Assembly: GCA_017615125.1 (NCBI GenBank)
Contig: JAGAAS010000042.1
Coordinates: 31,311 to 95,310 of the forward strand
Length of the DNA stretch: 64,000 nucleotides
Origin: Bacteroidaceae bacterium
Lineage (GTDB): Bacteria > Bacteroidota > Bacteroidia > Bacteroidales > Bacteroidaceae
Direction of reading: 5' to 3'
Every line of letters starts with the position of its first letter. The first letter of the stretch is position 1. Shown in pieces: positions 52,667 to 61,522 of this stretch. The position numbers and the translations under genes were made by a program. The notes under the pieces were generated by a model, which saw only the letters and a list, made by a program, of their open reading frames with translations, was not told the origin of the DNA and did no database searches.

Positions 52667-53863
52667 ATGAAAAAACTCATTGCTCTGGCCCTTTTGGCCG
52701 TAATGATTCCCTCCTGGTGCCTGGCACAGGACGAAAAGAAAGAAGAGAAGTCGGAACCCGCCTTCACACCCGTTGTTGAGAACGCCATCACCTCCGTGAA
52801 GGACCAGCACCGCAGCGGAACGTGCTGGGCATACTCGTCGCTCGGCTTCTTCGAGAGCGAGCTGCTCCGCATGGGCAAGGGAGAGTATGACTTGTGCGAG
52901 TCGTTCCTCTGCTACCACACCTATCTCGATCGTGCCGACGCTGCCGTTCGTACGCACGGCGACGTGAGCTTCAGCGAAGGCGGCTCCTTCTACGACGCCG
53001 TTTACTGCCTCAAGCACTACGGCATCGTTCCCCAGAGCGCGATGCCCGGCCCAGGCGAGCTCTACGGCGACTCGCTCTTCAACTTCACCCAGCTGCAGAA
53101 GGTGACGGGAGCTGTTGTCTCCACTATCGCGAAAGGCAACTTCAAGAGCATCAATCCCGTCTGGAAGAAGGACCTCAGCTCCATCTACGAGCACTACTTC
53201 GGCGAGCTGCCCGAGAAGTTCGAGTACAAGGGCAAGACCTACACGCCGCAGACCTTCGCTGCCTCCCTCGGCATCAACACCGACGACTACATCAGCCTCA
53301 CGTCATACACGCATCATCCCTTCTACGAGCCGTTTGTCATCGAGATTCAGGACAACTGGCGCTGGGGACTCTCCTACAACCTCCCGCTCGACGAACTCAT
53401 GCAGACGATGGACTACGCCGTACGCAACGGCTTCACCTTCGCCTGGGGCGCTGACGTGAGCGAGAAGGGCTTCGACAGAAGCACAGGAACAGCAACCGTT
53501 CCCGATGACAAGCCTGTCGAGAGCAAGGAAGGAAGCGACGCCGCACGCTGGACGGGCGACAACGGCAAGGGAGGCACCGACGCCAAGCCTTCCACGAAGG
53601 AGAAGGAAATCACCCAGGAGATGCGTCAGCTGGGCTACGACAACTGGGAGACGACCGACGATCACGGAATGGTCATCTACGGCATCGCAAAGGACGCCAA
53701 CGGCAAGGAGTACTTCATGATGAAGAACTCGTGGGGCACCTACGGACTCTACGGAGGCTGCTGGTATGTAAGCTATCCCTTCGTTGCCTACAAGACGATG
53801 AACATCCTCGTCCACAAGGACGGTATTCCTAAGGACATCCGCAAGAAGCTGGGCATCAAATAA
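52667..53863 (+). CDS. Exported C1-family cysteine peptidase (bleomycin hydrolase/aminopeptidase C type)
   Basis: The 398-aa protein has a signal peptide (MKKLIALALLAVMIPSWCLAQ). The papain-like triad follows: Cys in QHRSGTCWAYSSLGFFES, His in DDHGMVIYGIA and Asn in FMMKNSWGTYGLYGG. LCESFLCYHTYLDRAD and SEGGSFYDAVYCLKHYG belong to the bleomycin hydrolase-like branch, which is normally cytoplasmic. Here the enzyme is exported, as in several Bacteroidales homologues. An acidic/glycine-rich insert (about 295-320) precedes the His. ATG 52667 is used; the longer frame from 52487 runs through the promoter. Confidence 0.93.
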   Translation: MKKLIALALLAVMIPSWCLAQDEKKEEKSEPAFTPVVENAITSVKDQHRSGTCWAYSSLGFFESELLRMGKGEYDLCESFLCYHTYLDRADAAVRTHGDVSFSEGGSFYDAVYCLKHYGIVPQSAMPGPGELYGDSLFNFTQLQKVTGAVVSTIAKGNFKSINPVWKKDLSSIYEHYFGELPEKFEYKGKTYTPQTFAASLGINTDDYISLTSYTHHPFYEPFVIEIQDNWRWGLSYNLPLDELMQTMDYAVRNGFTFAWGADVSEKGFDRSTGTATVPDDKPVESKEGSDAARWTGDNGKGGTDAKPSTKEKEITQEMRQLGYDNWETTDDHGMVIYGIAKDANGKEYFMMKNSWGTYGLYGGCWYVSYPFVAYKTMNILVHKDGIPKDIRKKLGIK

Positions 53864-53914
53864 GAACCTCTTGCCACACAGCGGAGAGCTAACGTCCCTT
53901 CGCTCCTGAAAACA

Positions 53915-53949
53915 CATAGCCGGCAATCGGGAAGCGATTGCCGGCTATG
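53915..53949. terminator. Terminator between the C1 peptidase and the TolC gene
   Basis: CATAGCCGGCAATC and GATTGCCGGCTATG form a perfect 14-bp stem with loop GGGAAGC; T-rich sequence follows on the plus strand. Confidence 0.9.
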
Positions 53950-53987
53950 CTTTCTGTGTTGTCCTGTTATCTTTTTACCTTTTTCAA

Positions 53988-54072
53988 TTATTCCTTCTCG
54001 AAAAGAAATTTTCCCTTTTCCATACGGCGAGATTCCTTCTTGAAAAATCTTTTTCCCTTTTCCATAATTTCC
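53988..54072 (-). repeat. Dispersed repeat family 1, copy 7
   Basis: The core is at 54021-54031 (minus). On the minus strand it reads GGAAAAGGGAAAAAG, CAAGAAGGAATCTCGCCG, TATGGAAAAGGG and TTTTCGAGAAGGAA, a rearranged version with GGAAAAGGG in place of the GAAAGAAAA arm. It lies downstream of both the C1 peptidase and the export operon. Confidence 0.82.
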
Positions 54073-54085
54073 CCGGGCGAAGGAA

Positions 54086-55450
54086 TCAGAATGTCAGCTC
54101 TTCTCCGCGATAGAAGTCGATGAGCCGCGACTGATAGAGATACTGGTAACGCGCCTGCGCCAAGTCTGATGCTGCCGACATCAGACGGTTCTTGGCTTCG
54201 TTAAACTCCGTGATGCCCGCCTTCCCTGTCTCGTACTTGTCGTTCATTGCCTCGAAAGCCTCGCGGGCACTCTTCTCGGCAGCAAGACTGCTGTTGTATT
54301 TGCTTTCGGCAGCCACAGCGTTGTAATAGGCCTGCTGAATCTCCTTGAAGAGCGACTTGCTGACGTTCTCGAGCTGCAGCTCCTGTGCCCTATAGGACAT
54401 CTTTGCCGCACGCACGTTGTTTCGTGTAGAGAATCGGTCGAAGATAGGAATGCTCATCGACAACCCGAGGCTGGGGCTGAAGTTGTTCTTCATCTGCGTG
54501 CCGAAGCTGGGCGACGACATGCTCGACATCGTGTAGTAGTTCGAGCCGAGCCCGGCGCTCAACGACAGCGAGGGATAATACCCTGCTTTGGCTATATCGA
54601 TGTTCTTCCCGGCAGCCTCCAGGCGAAGACGCTCTCCCTTCACCTCGGGCTTCACGCTCAGGGCTTCGGCGTAGATCTGCTCGGGAAGAGCCAGCACGAC
54701 GTCCTCGATGTCGTCCACCGAGGGGCGCACAACGGAAAAGCCTTCCGGCGTTGTCAGCTCCAGCAGCTGTGCAAGGTCGAGGACGGCAAGGCTCAGGTTG
54801 TTCTCGGCCTGAGTGAGCGTCAGCCTGCTCTGCGCCAGCGTTGCCTCCTGCGCGCTTACCTCCGCCTGGCTGGTCTTCCCGTTCTCCTTCATATCCTGCA
54901 GACGCACTACCTGCAGCGAGTCAACCGTCACCTGGCTCTTTGCCACATCGGCGATTTCCATATCGTAGAGAATCTGCACGTATGCCTGCGCCACAGCGAT
55001 GCGGATGTCGTTCTTTGCCTTCTCCAGGTCCTCGGTTGCCGCAGCAAGGTTCAACTTGCCGAGCTCGATGTTGTTCCTTATCGAGAATCCCTGGAACAGA
55101 GGCACATCGGTACTCAGATAGAGCGATGTGTTTGTCGTGTTCGTCTGGGCGTACGTATTATCCGAGGTGAGTCCTCGCCCGAACGAATAGCCCTGCGAAG
55201 CACCCGCATTCAATCCTGGGAGCTGACGGGCTCTTGCTGTGCTCAGATCGTTCTCGCGCTGCTCGACGGCTATTGCGCTCTGCTGCACGCTGATGTTATG
55301 CTCGATGGCGTAGTTGATACAGTCCGTCAGCGTCCACGCTTGGGCAGCGCCATCTTGCCATTCCTCCGCCTGCTCGGCAAAAGCAGGAACCACCATCATT
55401 GCGACAGCTACTGTCAGGAGCAAGACTTCTTTTCTATTGATAGCTTTCAT
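54086..55450 (-). CDS. TolC-family outer-membrane efflux protein
   Basis: The 454-aa protein has a signal peptide (VLLLTVAVAMMVVPAFA) and the duplicated helical-hairpin TolC layout. LTDCINYAIEHNISVQQS starts the first half. The second half has AKAGYYPSLSLSAGLGSNYY and SMSIPIFDRFSTRNNVRAAK, with the late FEAMNDKYETGKAGITEFNEAKNRL. It makes the trans-periplasmic exit duct. It is the last gene of a five-gene run with adaptor, two permeases and an ATPase, 12 bp after the adaptor. Confidence 0.95.
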   Translation of the reverse strand: MKAINRKEVLLLTVAVAMMVVPAFAEQAEEWQDGAAQAWTLTDCINYAIEHNISVQQSAIAVEQRENDLSTARARQLPGLNAGASQGYSFGRGLTSDNTYAQTNTTNTSLYLSTDVPLFQGFSIRNNIELGKLNLAAATEDLEKAKNDIRIAVAQAYVQILYDMEIADVAKSQVTVDSLQVVRLQDMKENGKTSQAEVSAQEATLAQSRLTLTQAENNLSLAVLDLAQLLELTTPEGFSVVRPSVDDIEDVVLALPEQIYAEALSVKPEVKGERLRLEAAGKNIDIAKAGYYPSLSLSAGLGSNYYTMSSMSSPSFGTQMKNNFSPSLGLSMSIPIFDRFSTRNNVRAAKMSYRAQELQLENVSKSLFKEIQQAYYNAVAAESKYNSSLAAEKSAREAFEAMNDKYETGKAGITEFNEAKNRLMSAASDLAQARYQYLYQSRLIDFYRGEELTF

Positions 55451-55462
55451 CGTTCCTCAGTA

Positions 55463-56575
55463 TTAAGATACAACGTTCGTTTTCTCATCCTCAATCACCT
55501 TAGGTCCGCGCACGATGTCGCCTTCGTTCAGCCCGCTCTTGACTTCGATGTTGATACCGTCGCTGAGCCCTGTCTCCACCTCACGCTTCTCGTAGTTGTT
55601 CTCACCGTTCTTCACATAGACGAACATCTTTTCGTCCTTGAACTCAAGCGCGCTCTCAGGGATGGAAACGACGCCTTTGGCACTCTCGAGGATTATCTCG
55701 GCATTGGCGCTGCAGCCCGAGCGTATCGTCTTGTCGGAAGCGACCTTCACGGCAGCCTTCACCTCAAACTGATTGGCTCCGTTGTTCTCCACAGCCTTGG
55801 GCGAGATATACTCCAGCGTTGCATCGAAGCGCAAGTCACTGAGAGCTCCGATGGTGATTGTCAGCGGCATACCCTCCACCAGCGTGCCTACCTCCGTCTC
55901 GTCGATGTTGCCGTCGAAGATCAGGTCGTTCATGTCGGCAACGGTAGCTACGGTAGTACCGTCGTTCATCGTGTTGGCCTGGATGACGGAGTTTCCGACC
56001 TTGACGGGAATGTCGAGGATGAGCCCTGTGATGGTTGAGCGCACGAGCGTGCTTGTCGACGCGCGGTTCGACTTGGAGACACCGTCGCGGATTACCTCCA
56101 GCGCATCTTGTGCTGCCGCCCTCTCCTCCTTGGCCTGCGAGAGAGCCTGGCGCACCTGATCCATCTCGTCGGCGCTCACGTGTCCCTTGTCGTAGAGAGC
56201 CTTCTCACGGTCATAGTTCACCTGAGCCTGCTTGAGGTTTATTTCGGCAAGGCGCACACGGCTCTGTGCCGAGCTCAACGACGACATATCGGGCACGACG
56301 GTAAGGCGGGCTATCACCTCGTCCTTCTCCACATGCTGTCCTGCCTCCTTCAGCAGCTCGGCGATGATGCCGTTGATCTGCGGCTTCACGTTCACCTCGT
56401 TGCGGGGCGTGATCTTACCTGTGATAACAGTTGTCTTGGCTATGTCCATACGGGCAGCCGTCAGTTCCTGATACTTGTCGGCCTTGGGGCGTGAGTTCTT
56501 GAAGAGCATCACGAAAGTGCCTATGATAACGGCAGCTATCAGGACGAATACGATGTACTTGAAAAAACGCTTCAT
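55463..56575 (-). CDS. Periplasmic adaptor (HlyD/MacA family)
   Basis: The 370-aa membrane-fusion protein has an N-terminal membrane helix (YIVFVLIAAVIIGTFVMLF), a lipoyl-like half (TGKITPRNEVNVKPQINGII), a helical hairpin (about 95-165, AEINLKQAQVNYDREKALYD), the second lipoyl half (RSTITGLILDIPVKVGNSV) and beta-barrel domains. It bridges the inner-membrane transporter and the TolC duct. Ordering in the operon: ATPase, permease, permease, adaptor, TolC. Confidence 0.95.
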   Translation of the reverse strand: MKRFFKYIVFVLIAAVIIGTFVMLFKNSRPKADKYQELTAARMDIAKTTVITGKITPRNEVNVKPQINGIIAELLKEAGQHVEKDEVIARLTVVPDMSSLSSAQSRVRLAEINLKQAQVNYDREKALYDKGHVSADEMDQVRQALSQAKEERAAAQDALEVIRDGVSKSNRASTSTLVRSTITGLILDIPVKVGNSVIQANTMNDGTTVATVADMNDLIFDGNIDETEVGTLVEGMPLTITIGALSDLRFDATLEYISPKAVENNGANQFEVKAAVKVASDKTIRSGCSANAEIILESAKGVVSIPESALEFKDEKMFVYVKNGENNYEKREVETGLSDGINIEVKSGLNEGDIVRGPKVIEDEKTNVVS

Positions 56576-56623
56576 TGTTTTCTTTTGGTTATGTTGTTTG
56601 TTATTTCTTTCTTCTCTATTGTT

Positions 56624-57850
56624 TTACTCATCGCGCATAGCATCCACAGGCTTGATGTGCATCGCGCGGAGGGCAGGAGCAAGTCCCGCTATCACTCCCA
56701 GCACCACCAGCAGCAGCATAGCCACGATAGCGGTCCAGAATCCTATCTGGAATGTCGACTTGGCAATCATTTCCAAGCCTCGTAGCATTAGCGTGGAGAA
56801 AACGATGCCGAAACTTCCGGCTATGGTTGTCAGCGACACGCTCTCGAGAATGATCTGCATGAGTATCTCCTGCGGCAGCGCACCGATAGCGCGGCGGATG
56901 CCGATCTCCACAGTACGTTCCTTCACCGTCACCATCATGATGTTGCTCACGCCGATAGCTCCTGCGAGCAGCGTGCCGAGGCCCACCAGCCAGATGAGGA
57001 AGTTAAGCCCTCGGAAGAGGTTATCGACGATGGAGAATATCTGCTGCGTGTTCAATATGAGCATAGCCTGATCGTCCTTGGGGTCGAAGTTATGCTGTCG
57101 CGCCATCACCTGGCGCATCCTGTCCTCCAGCGTTGTCATCTTCACTCCCGACTTGCCCGTCAGGCATAGGATGTCCACCGTCGTACCTCGATGATAGAGC
57201 TTGGAGGCCACGCTGATGGGCATGCACACCGAGCGTGACGCCCGCTGGTTGATGCTCATGTTGCCGGAGTTGAAGTCAACGCCGATGATCTGCAGGTGTA
57301 CGCTGCCCACCTCGACGTAGCTGCCGCAAGGGTCGCCGCCGTCGGGGAACAGCTCGTTGTAGATGTCCTTGCCGATGACGCACACCTTGCGCTCCTGCTC
57401 CACGTCCATCTCGTTGATGTAGCGCCCGTACTTCATCTTGCTTGTCTCCACCTTGTCGTAGTCGGCGGTGATGCCCTTGACGCCTGCCGTCGAGGTGCGC
57501 GACTCGTAGGCCACGCTGCCGCTCCAGGCGCTGATCATCGGTGCTACGACGTCCAGCTCGGGCACCATCTGACGCAAGCGCTCCACATCCTTATATTCGA
57601 AGCTCCAGTAGCGTCCCTCCTTCAGTCCCTTGTAGGGCATAGAGGTGTTGGAGCTGATGAGTATCACGGTGTTGTTGGCAAAGCCGGAGAAGTTATTCGC
57701 GAGCAGCTCCTTCAGTCCTGCACCGCCTCCGATGAGGAAGAGCAGCATGAACAGTCCCCAGAACACACCGAACCCCGTGAGCAGGCTCCTGCGCTTGTTG
57801 CGCACCAGCGAGTCGGCAATCTCTCTGTATGTATCTATATCGAATCGCAT
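56624..57850 (-). CDS. MacB-type ABC permease, second copy
   Basis: The 408-aa protein has the MacB/FtsX topology: an N-terminal helix (LLTGFGVFWGLFMLLFLIGG), a large periplasmic domain (about 45-275, with VVAPMISAWSGSV and YNELFPDGGDPCGSYVEVG) and three C-terminal helices (IWLVGLGTLLAGAIGVSNIMMVTVKERT, IGIRRAIGALPQEI). No ATPase domain is fused. It starts one base after the stop of the other permease gene, so the two are co-translated and likely form a heterodimer. Confidence 0.94.
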   Translation of the reverse strand: MRFDIDTYREIADSLVRNKRRSLLTGFGVFWGLFMLLFLIGGGAGLKELLANNFSGFANNTVILISSNTSMPYKGLKEGRYWSFEYKDVERLRQMVPELDVVAPMISAWSGSVAYESRTSTAGVKGITADYDKVETSKMKYGRYINEMDVEQERKVCVIGKDIYNELFPDGGDPCGSYVEVGSVHLQIIGVDFNSGNMSINQRASRSVCMPISVASKLYHRGTTVDILCLTGKSGVKMTTLEDRMRQVMARQHNFDPKDDQAMLILNTQQIFSIVDNLFRGLNFLIWLVGLGTLLAGAIGVSNIMMVTVKERTVEIGIRRAIGALPQEILMQIILESVSLTTIAGSFGIVFSTLMLRGLEMIAKSTFQIGFWTAIVAMLLLVVLGVIAGLAPALRAMHIKPVDAMRDE

Positions 57851-57851
57851 A

Positions 57852-59123
57852 TCATTCAGCCCTCAATGCCTCGATGGGACGTATCTTTGCTGCCTTGCGG
57901 GCAGGAGCCATCCCGGCAATCGTCCCAGCAATTATCAATACCAGCGTAGCTTCCAGCGCCACGTCCAAGCCTACGGTGGGGTTCACCAGCAGGCGAACGC
58001 TCTGCCCGAACACCTCCGTCGACGACTGTCCCAGCGTCTTGTCCATGATGGTGCATGTGAGCATTCCCAGCACCATCCCGATGTATCCGAAGAAGGCGGT
58101 GATGGTGACGCTCTCCGCCACTATCAGCTTCATGATGCTCCACGGCTTGGCGCCTATCGCCTTGCGGATGCCGAACTCGTGGGTGCGCTCCTTCACGGTG
58201 ATGAGCATGATGTTCGACACGCCCACGATACCTCCCAGCAGCGTGAACAGGCCGATAATCCACAACGCCGTGTGGAGAATCTTCGAGCCTTTCTCCATCT
58301 GCAGGTTCTGCGTGAAGCGGTTCCACACCCACGTAGCGCTTGCATCGTCGGGAGCGGCGTCGTGAGCCGTGTTCACAGCAGCCTTCAGCTCCTTCTCGAA
58401 AGCCTCGTTGGCTTCCTCCGTGTTCAGCCCGTGGAAGGTGAACGTCATCTCGTCGATATGGTTGTCGAGCCCGTAGATAGTCTTTATGGTCGAGTACGGC
58501 ACGTAGAGGTCTCTGTCGTCCCTGTTCTCCTCTCCTTGGCGGATGCCCACCACCTTGAAGACGAACGAGCCCACCTTCACCTTCTCGCCCAGCAGCCGCG
58601 CATAGTCGGTGCTCCCCTTGAGGAAGTTCTTAGCCGTCAGGTGCGAGAGCACGATGACCTTGCGTTTCTCCTGTATGTCTTTCTCGTTGACGAAGCGTCC
58701 TGCCAGCATCACTATGCGGTTCATGTCGGCATAGCCCGGGAAGGTACCGTTCAGGGAGACGTTGTTGAGGTACAGCTTGCCGTAGGTGAGGGTGTAGCCG
58801 CCCTGCGAGTAGTTTGTTGTCACCTGGTCCACGTACTGCTTGAAGGGTTCCTTCTCCAGCAGGTCCATATCGGACATGCTCAGACGTACGCGGCGTCCCT
58901 CCTTCAGTCCCTTATAGGGCTTGGTCGTCATTCCGCCGCCCATCATCATCGTGTTCGAGGCGAAGCTGTCGCCGCCCTGGTTGAAGGCGCCCATCAGCCC
59001 GTTGCCGGCACCCAGCAGCACGATAATCATGAAGATGCCCCACGCTACGGCGAATCCCGTCAGACAGGTGCGCAGCTTATTGCGGCGGACGCTCTCCCAA
59101 ACCTCTGTAAACAAATCGTGCAT
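57852..59123 (-). CDS. MacB-type ABC permease, first copy
   Basis: The 423-aa protein has the same layout: a first helix (LTGFAVAWGIFMIIVLLGAG), a periplasmic domain (55-300, VKVGSFVFKVVGIRQGEENR) and C-terminal helices (LWIIGLFTLLGGIVGVSNIMLITVKERT, FGIRKAIGAKPWSIMK). It is a paralogue of the next gene. The ATPase gene ends 9 bp upstream. A 690-codon frame on the opposite strand is a shadow of these two genes. Confidence 0.95.
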   Translation of the reverse strand: MHDLFTEVWESVRRNKLRTCLTGFAVAWGIFMIIVLLGAGNGLMGAFNQGGDSFASNTMMMGGGMTTKPYKGLKEGRRVRLSMSDMDLLEKEPFKQYVDQVTTNYSQGGYTLTYGKLYLNNVSLNGTFPGYADMNRIVMLAGRFVNEKDIQEKRKVIVLSHLTAKNFLKGSTDYARLLGEKVKVGSFVFKVVGIRQGEENRDDRDLYVPYSTIKTIYGLDNHIDEMTFTFHGLNTEEANEAFEKELKAAVNTAHDAAPDDASATWVWNRFTQNLQMEKGSKILHTALWIIGLFTLLGGIVGVSNIMLITVKERTHEFGIRKAIGAKPWSIMKLIVAESVTITAFFGYIGMVLGMLTCTIMDKTLGQSSTEVFGQSVRLLVNPTVGLDVALEATLVLIIAGTIAGMAPARKAAKIRPIEALRAE

Positions 59124-59132
59124 GGTGCTCCG

Positions 59133-59855
59133 TTATTTCATTATCGTTTCCGTACCGAAGACCGAAGCCTTGTGCTCGCGGTTCTCCTCTATCTCGCCGA
59201 TGATGCCGTCCTTGATGTGGATGATGCGGTTGGTGCAGTTGGCAACGCCGCTCTCGTGGGTGACGACGATGATGGTCACCTTCTCCTCGCGGTTGAGCTG
59301 ACCCAGCAGGTCCATCACCTCCACCGACGTCTTCGAGTCGAGGGCGCCGGTAGGCTCGTCGGCAAGGATGATCTGCGGGTGTGTGATGAGGGCGCGAGCG
59401 ATGGCCACGCGCTGCTTCTGTCCGCCCGACATCTCGTTGGGATAGTGCCCCGCCCAGTCCTTCAGTCCCAGTCGGTCGAGGTACTCCATCGCCATCTCAT
59501 GACGGCGCTTGCGTCCCACCCCCTGATAGAAGAGGGGCAGCTCCACGTTCTCCACCGCTGTCTTGAACGAGATGAGGTTGAACGACTGGAACACAAATCC
59601 TATCGTCTTGTTCCTGTACCTTGCTGCGGCGCGCTCGCTCAGGTTCTTGATGAGGTGCCCGTCGACGTAGTACTCGCCCTCGTCGTAGTTGTCGAGGATG
59701 CCGAGGATGTTCAGTAAGGTTGACTTGCCGGAGCCGGATGCTCCCATGATGGACACGAACTCGCCCTTCTCGATGCTCAGGTTCACACCTTTCAGCACAT
59801 GCAGGGGCTGGGCGCCTTCGTAGGTCTTATGTACATTATTTAGTTCTATCTGCAT
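59133..59855 (-). CDS. ABC transporter ATP-binding protein (MacB/LolD type)
   Basis: The 240-aa ATPase has Walker [10 protein letters not shown] (38-46), the signature [15 protein letters not shown], Walker [13 protein letters not shown] and the switch His in [10 protein letters not shown]. It energises the two permeases encoded downstream. Such tripartite systems export peptides, antibiotics or lipoprotein cargo; the cargo is unknown. It is the first gene of the five-gene operon. No clear TAnnTTTG box is visible just upstream (59856-60057), so the promoter is unassigned. Confidence 0.96.
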   Translation of the reverse strand: MQIELNNVHKTYEGAQPLHVLKGVNLSIEKGEFVSIMGASGSGKSTLLNILGILDNYDEGEYYVDGHLIKNLSERAAARYRNKTIGFVFQSFNLISFKTAVENVELPLFYQGVGRKRRHEMAMEYLDRLGLKDWAGHYPNEMSGGQKQRVAIARALITHPQIILADEPTGALDSKTSVEVMDLLGQLNREEKVTIIVVTHESGVANCTNRIIHIKDGIIGEIEENREHKASVFGTETIMK

Positions 59856-60057
59856 ACTGCGAGATTTGAATATTCGTTGTATTTGGTTCGCTCATCGGCT
59901 GTGCCGGAACAGGCTCCGCCCTTACGAGCTTACGAGGATGGTTGAAAAGTCTCTCTCGTGAACCTTCGCTCTTTAGACGTTGCCCGCCTCCGATAAGTTG
60001 CAGCGAAAGGCAGTTTTTTCAACATATCGTCATCGTAGGCGACAAGCCGCGTATTGT

Positions 60058-60124
60058 TCTCTCAACTCTTAACTCTAAACTCTCAACTCTCAACTCTTAA
60101 CTCTTAACTCTCAACTCTCAACTT
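60058..60124. repeat. Heptamer minisatellite, about 9 units of CT(C/T/A)AACT
   Basis: From 60061 the bases run CTCAACT, CTTAACT, CTAAACT, CTCAACT, CTCAACT, CTTAACT, CTTAACT, CTCAACT, CTCAACT: nine 7-bp units differing only at the third base. It lies between the export operon and the TIGR04076-like gene, whose stop codon falls in it. Confidence 0.93.
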
Positions 60125-60431
60125 CACCCCCCTCCACCGTCTCCACGAGGAAGCTCACGGGGCGGAAGCCGTCGTTGCAGCTCAGCAGCGCCGAGTGGGG
60201 GTTCTTCATCCACCCGTCGAAGAAGTTGCCGCCTCCTGCTGCCAACGTCTCCACGAAGGGGCGCAGCGTCTCCCACGCGCTGTCGCAGAGCCCGTCGGGC
60301 TGCTGTCCTTCCACCGACAGGAACTCCTCCCCTTCGCTCACGTCGCACGTGTGCTCGATGGGATTCTCATACAGCGCCGAGAGGTCGGCATAGCAGGCTT
60401 TGCGGATGACTCTTATCAATACGTCTTTCAT
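60111..60431 (-). CDS. TIGR04076-like small protein
   Basis: The 106-aa protein begins MKDVLIRVIRKACYADL and has features I associate with the TIGR04076 family of anaerobes: HTCDVSEGEEFLSVEG, DGLCDSAWETLRPFVETLAAGG and the end motif SCNDGFRPVSFLVETV. The function is unknown. ATG 60431 fits the family start; the open frame to 60485 runs through a TACCTTTG box (60483-60490). The last residues and the stop codon lie in the heptamer repeat, so the end of the gene is set by repeat DNA. Confidence 0.82.
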   Translation of the reverse strand: MKDVLIRVIRKACYADLSALYENPIEHTCDVSEGEEFLSVEGQQPDGLCDSAWETLRPFVETLAAGGGNFFDGWMKNPHSALLSCNDGFRPVSFLVETVEGGEVES

Positions 60432-60482
60432 TTCTGTGTGTCTGGACAGGGGGCTACGGCGCACCGTTCCCTGTTCCGCCGA

Positions 60483-60490
60483 CAAAGGTA
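60483..60490 (-). promoter_or_regulatory. -7 box TACCTTTG of the TIGR04076-like gene
   Basis: TAnnTTTG match on the minus strand, 52 bp before the chosen start. Confidence 0.55.
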
Positions 60491-60520
60491 CGCACCCACG
60501 CCCGTTCCCGCCGCAAGAAA

Positions 60521-60562
60521 GATGTTATTTTGTGTAAAAAGGATGTTATTTTGTGTAAAAAA
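60521..60562. repeat. Two tandem 21-bp copies (GATGTTATTTTGTGTAAAAA)
   Basis: The unit at 60521-60541 is repeated directly at 60542-60562 with one change at the last base. It lies between the divergent start regions of the TIGR04076-like gene and the secreted protein gene, so it could hold regulator sites. Confidence 0.9.
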
Positions 60563-60597
60563 CGCTCGCTGCCCTTCCTTTCATCCAACTTTTCCCT

Positions 60598-60605
60598 TAC
60601 TTTTG
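60598..60605 (+). promoter_or_regulatory. -7 box TACTTTTG next to the start codon at 60614
   Basis: TAnnTTTG match that ends only 8 bp before the ATG; if used, the transcript would have almost no leader. Confidence 0.5.
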
Positions 60606-60613
60606 CTTGCAAT

Positions 60614-61465
60614 ATGAAAGTTCGTCGCCTCTCCTCCGCCCTCATGTGTTCCCTCCGGTGCCTTGTGCTGTGGATGGGGCTCTGCCTGCTCCTCCCTCTG
60701 CGCAGCGGAGCGCAGGAGGTAGCCTTGGGCGACACGCTGCCCCACATGCAGCTACCCGAGCCCGTGCTGCCGAGGACTCTTCCTGCGCCCACCTTCTCTC
60801 TTCAGCTGCCCGACCTCCAATTCCTGTCGGAAGAGAACCCCTACGACACGCGCGCCATCAACCAGAGCATCCGCGACACGTGGAAGCCCGAGCCCACCCG
60901 CCTGCTGCGCTGGGACGAGGGCTACCTCGTGGGCTTTCACGGCACCGACGTCTATCCCCTCATCGGCAGCAGGTCGGTAGCAGGCGTCAGCGCCATCCAC
61001 CACTTCGACGACCGCTGGACGCTCAGCGCCTCGGCAGGCGTCAGTCACTTCGTCATGCCCTACTTCACCTCCAACAGCGCCAGCACCTCTGCCCTGCTCT
61101 CCTACAAGGCCACCGAGAACGTCATCCTCAACGCCTTTGCCAACTACCAGGCGCCTTCCTTCATGAGCACCATGCGCTCGCCCTCCTCCTGGCAGTGGGG
61201 AGGCTACGTCACGCTGCAGACCGACAACCACCGCTGGGGTGTCGACATGGGCACGCGGCGCGAGTACAACCCCTACACGGGGCGCATGGAGTCCATACCC
61301 ATCGTCATGCCCTACTACAACCTGCAGGGACAGAAGCTGGGCTTCGACTTCGGAGGGCTCATCAAGAGCGTCATCATCAACCATCAGATGCGCAAGCAGG
61401 AAGGCAACCCCTTCGGTCCCGCAGGCCCTCCTCCCGCAGGCGTCAAGCCCGCCTGGCTCCAGTAG
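60614..61465 (+). CDS. Secreted protein of unknown function
   Basis: The 283-aa protein has a long signal peptide (LVLWMGLCLLLPLRSGAQ). The body has beta-strand patterns like an outer-membrane barrel (STSALLSYKATENVILNAFA, SWQWGGYVTLQTDNHRWGVD, MGTRREYNPYTG) and a Pro-rich tail (GPAGPPPAGVKPAWLQ). No named family is recognised. ATG 60614 is taken; an upstream frame from 60530 crosses the promoter box. The transcript would be almost leaderless. A terminator follows at 61476-61517. Confidence 0.78.
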   Translation: MKVRRLSSALMCSLRCLVLWMGLCLLLPLRSGAQEVALGDTLPHMQLPEPVLPRTLPAPTFSLQLPDLQFLSEENPYDTRAINQSIRDTWKPEPTRLLRWDEGYLVGFHGTDVYPLIGSRSVAGVSAIHHFDDRWTLSASAGVSHFVMPYFTSNSASTSALLSYKATENVILNAFANYQAPSFMSTMRSPSSWQWGGYVTLQTDNHRWGVDMGTRREYNPYTGRMESIPIVMPYYNLQGQKLGFDFGGLIKSVIINHQMRKQEGNPFGPAGPPPAGVKPAWLQ

Positions 61466-61475
61466 CAGCACACAG

Positions 61476-61517
61476 CACACATCGGGAGCCTCCCTCACGG
61501 AAAGCTCCCGATGTGTG
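61476..61517 (+). terminator. Terminator of the secreted protein gene
   Basis: CACACATCGGGAGC and GCTCCCGATGTGTG form a perfect 14-bp stem with a 14-nt loop, 11 bp after the stop codon. Confidence 0.85.
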
Positions 61518-61522
61518 TTGCT

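Noticed and set aside
57645-59717. 690-codon forward frame over the ABC permease genes
   Set aside because: It is His/Arg/Val-rich shadow translation antisense to two permeases and the ATPase; no domains are visible.
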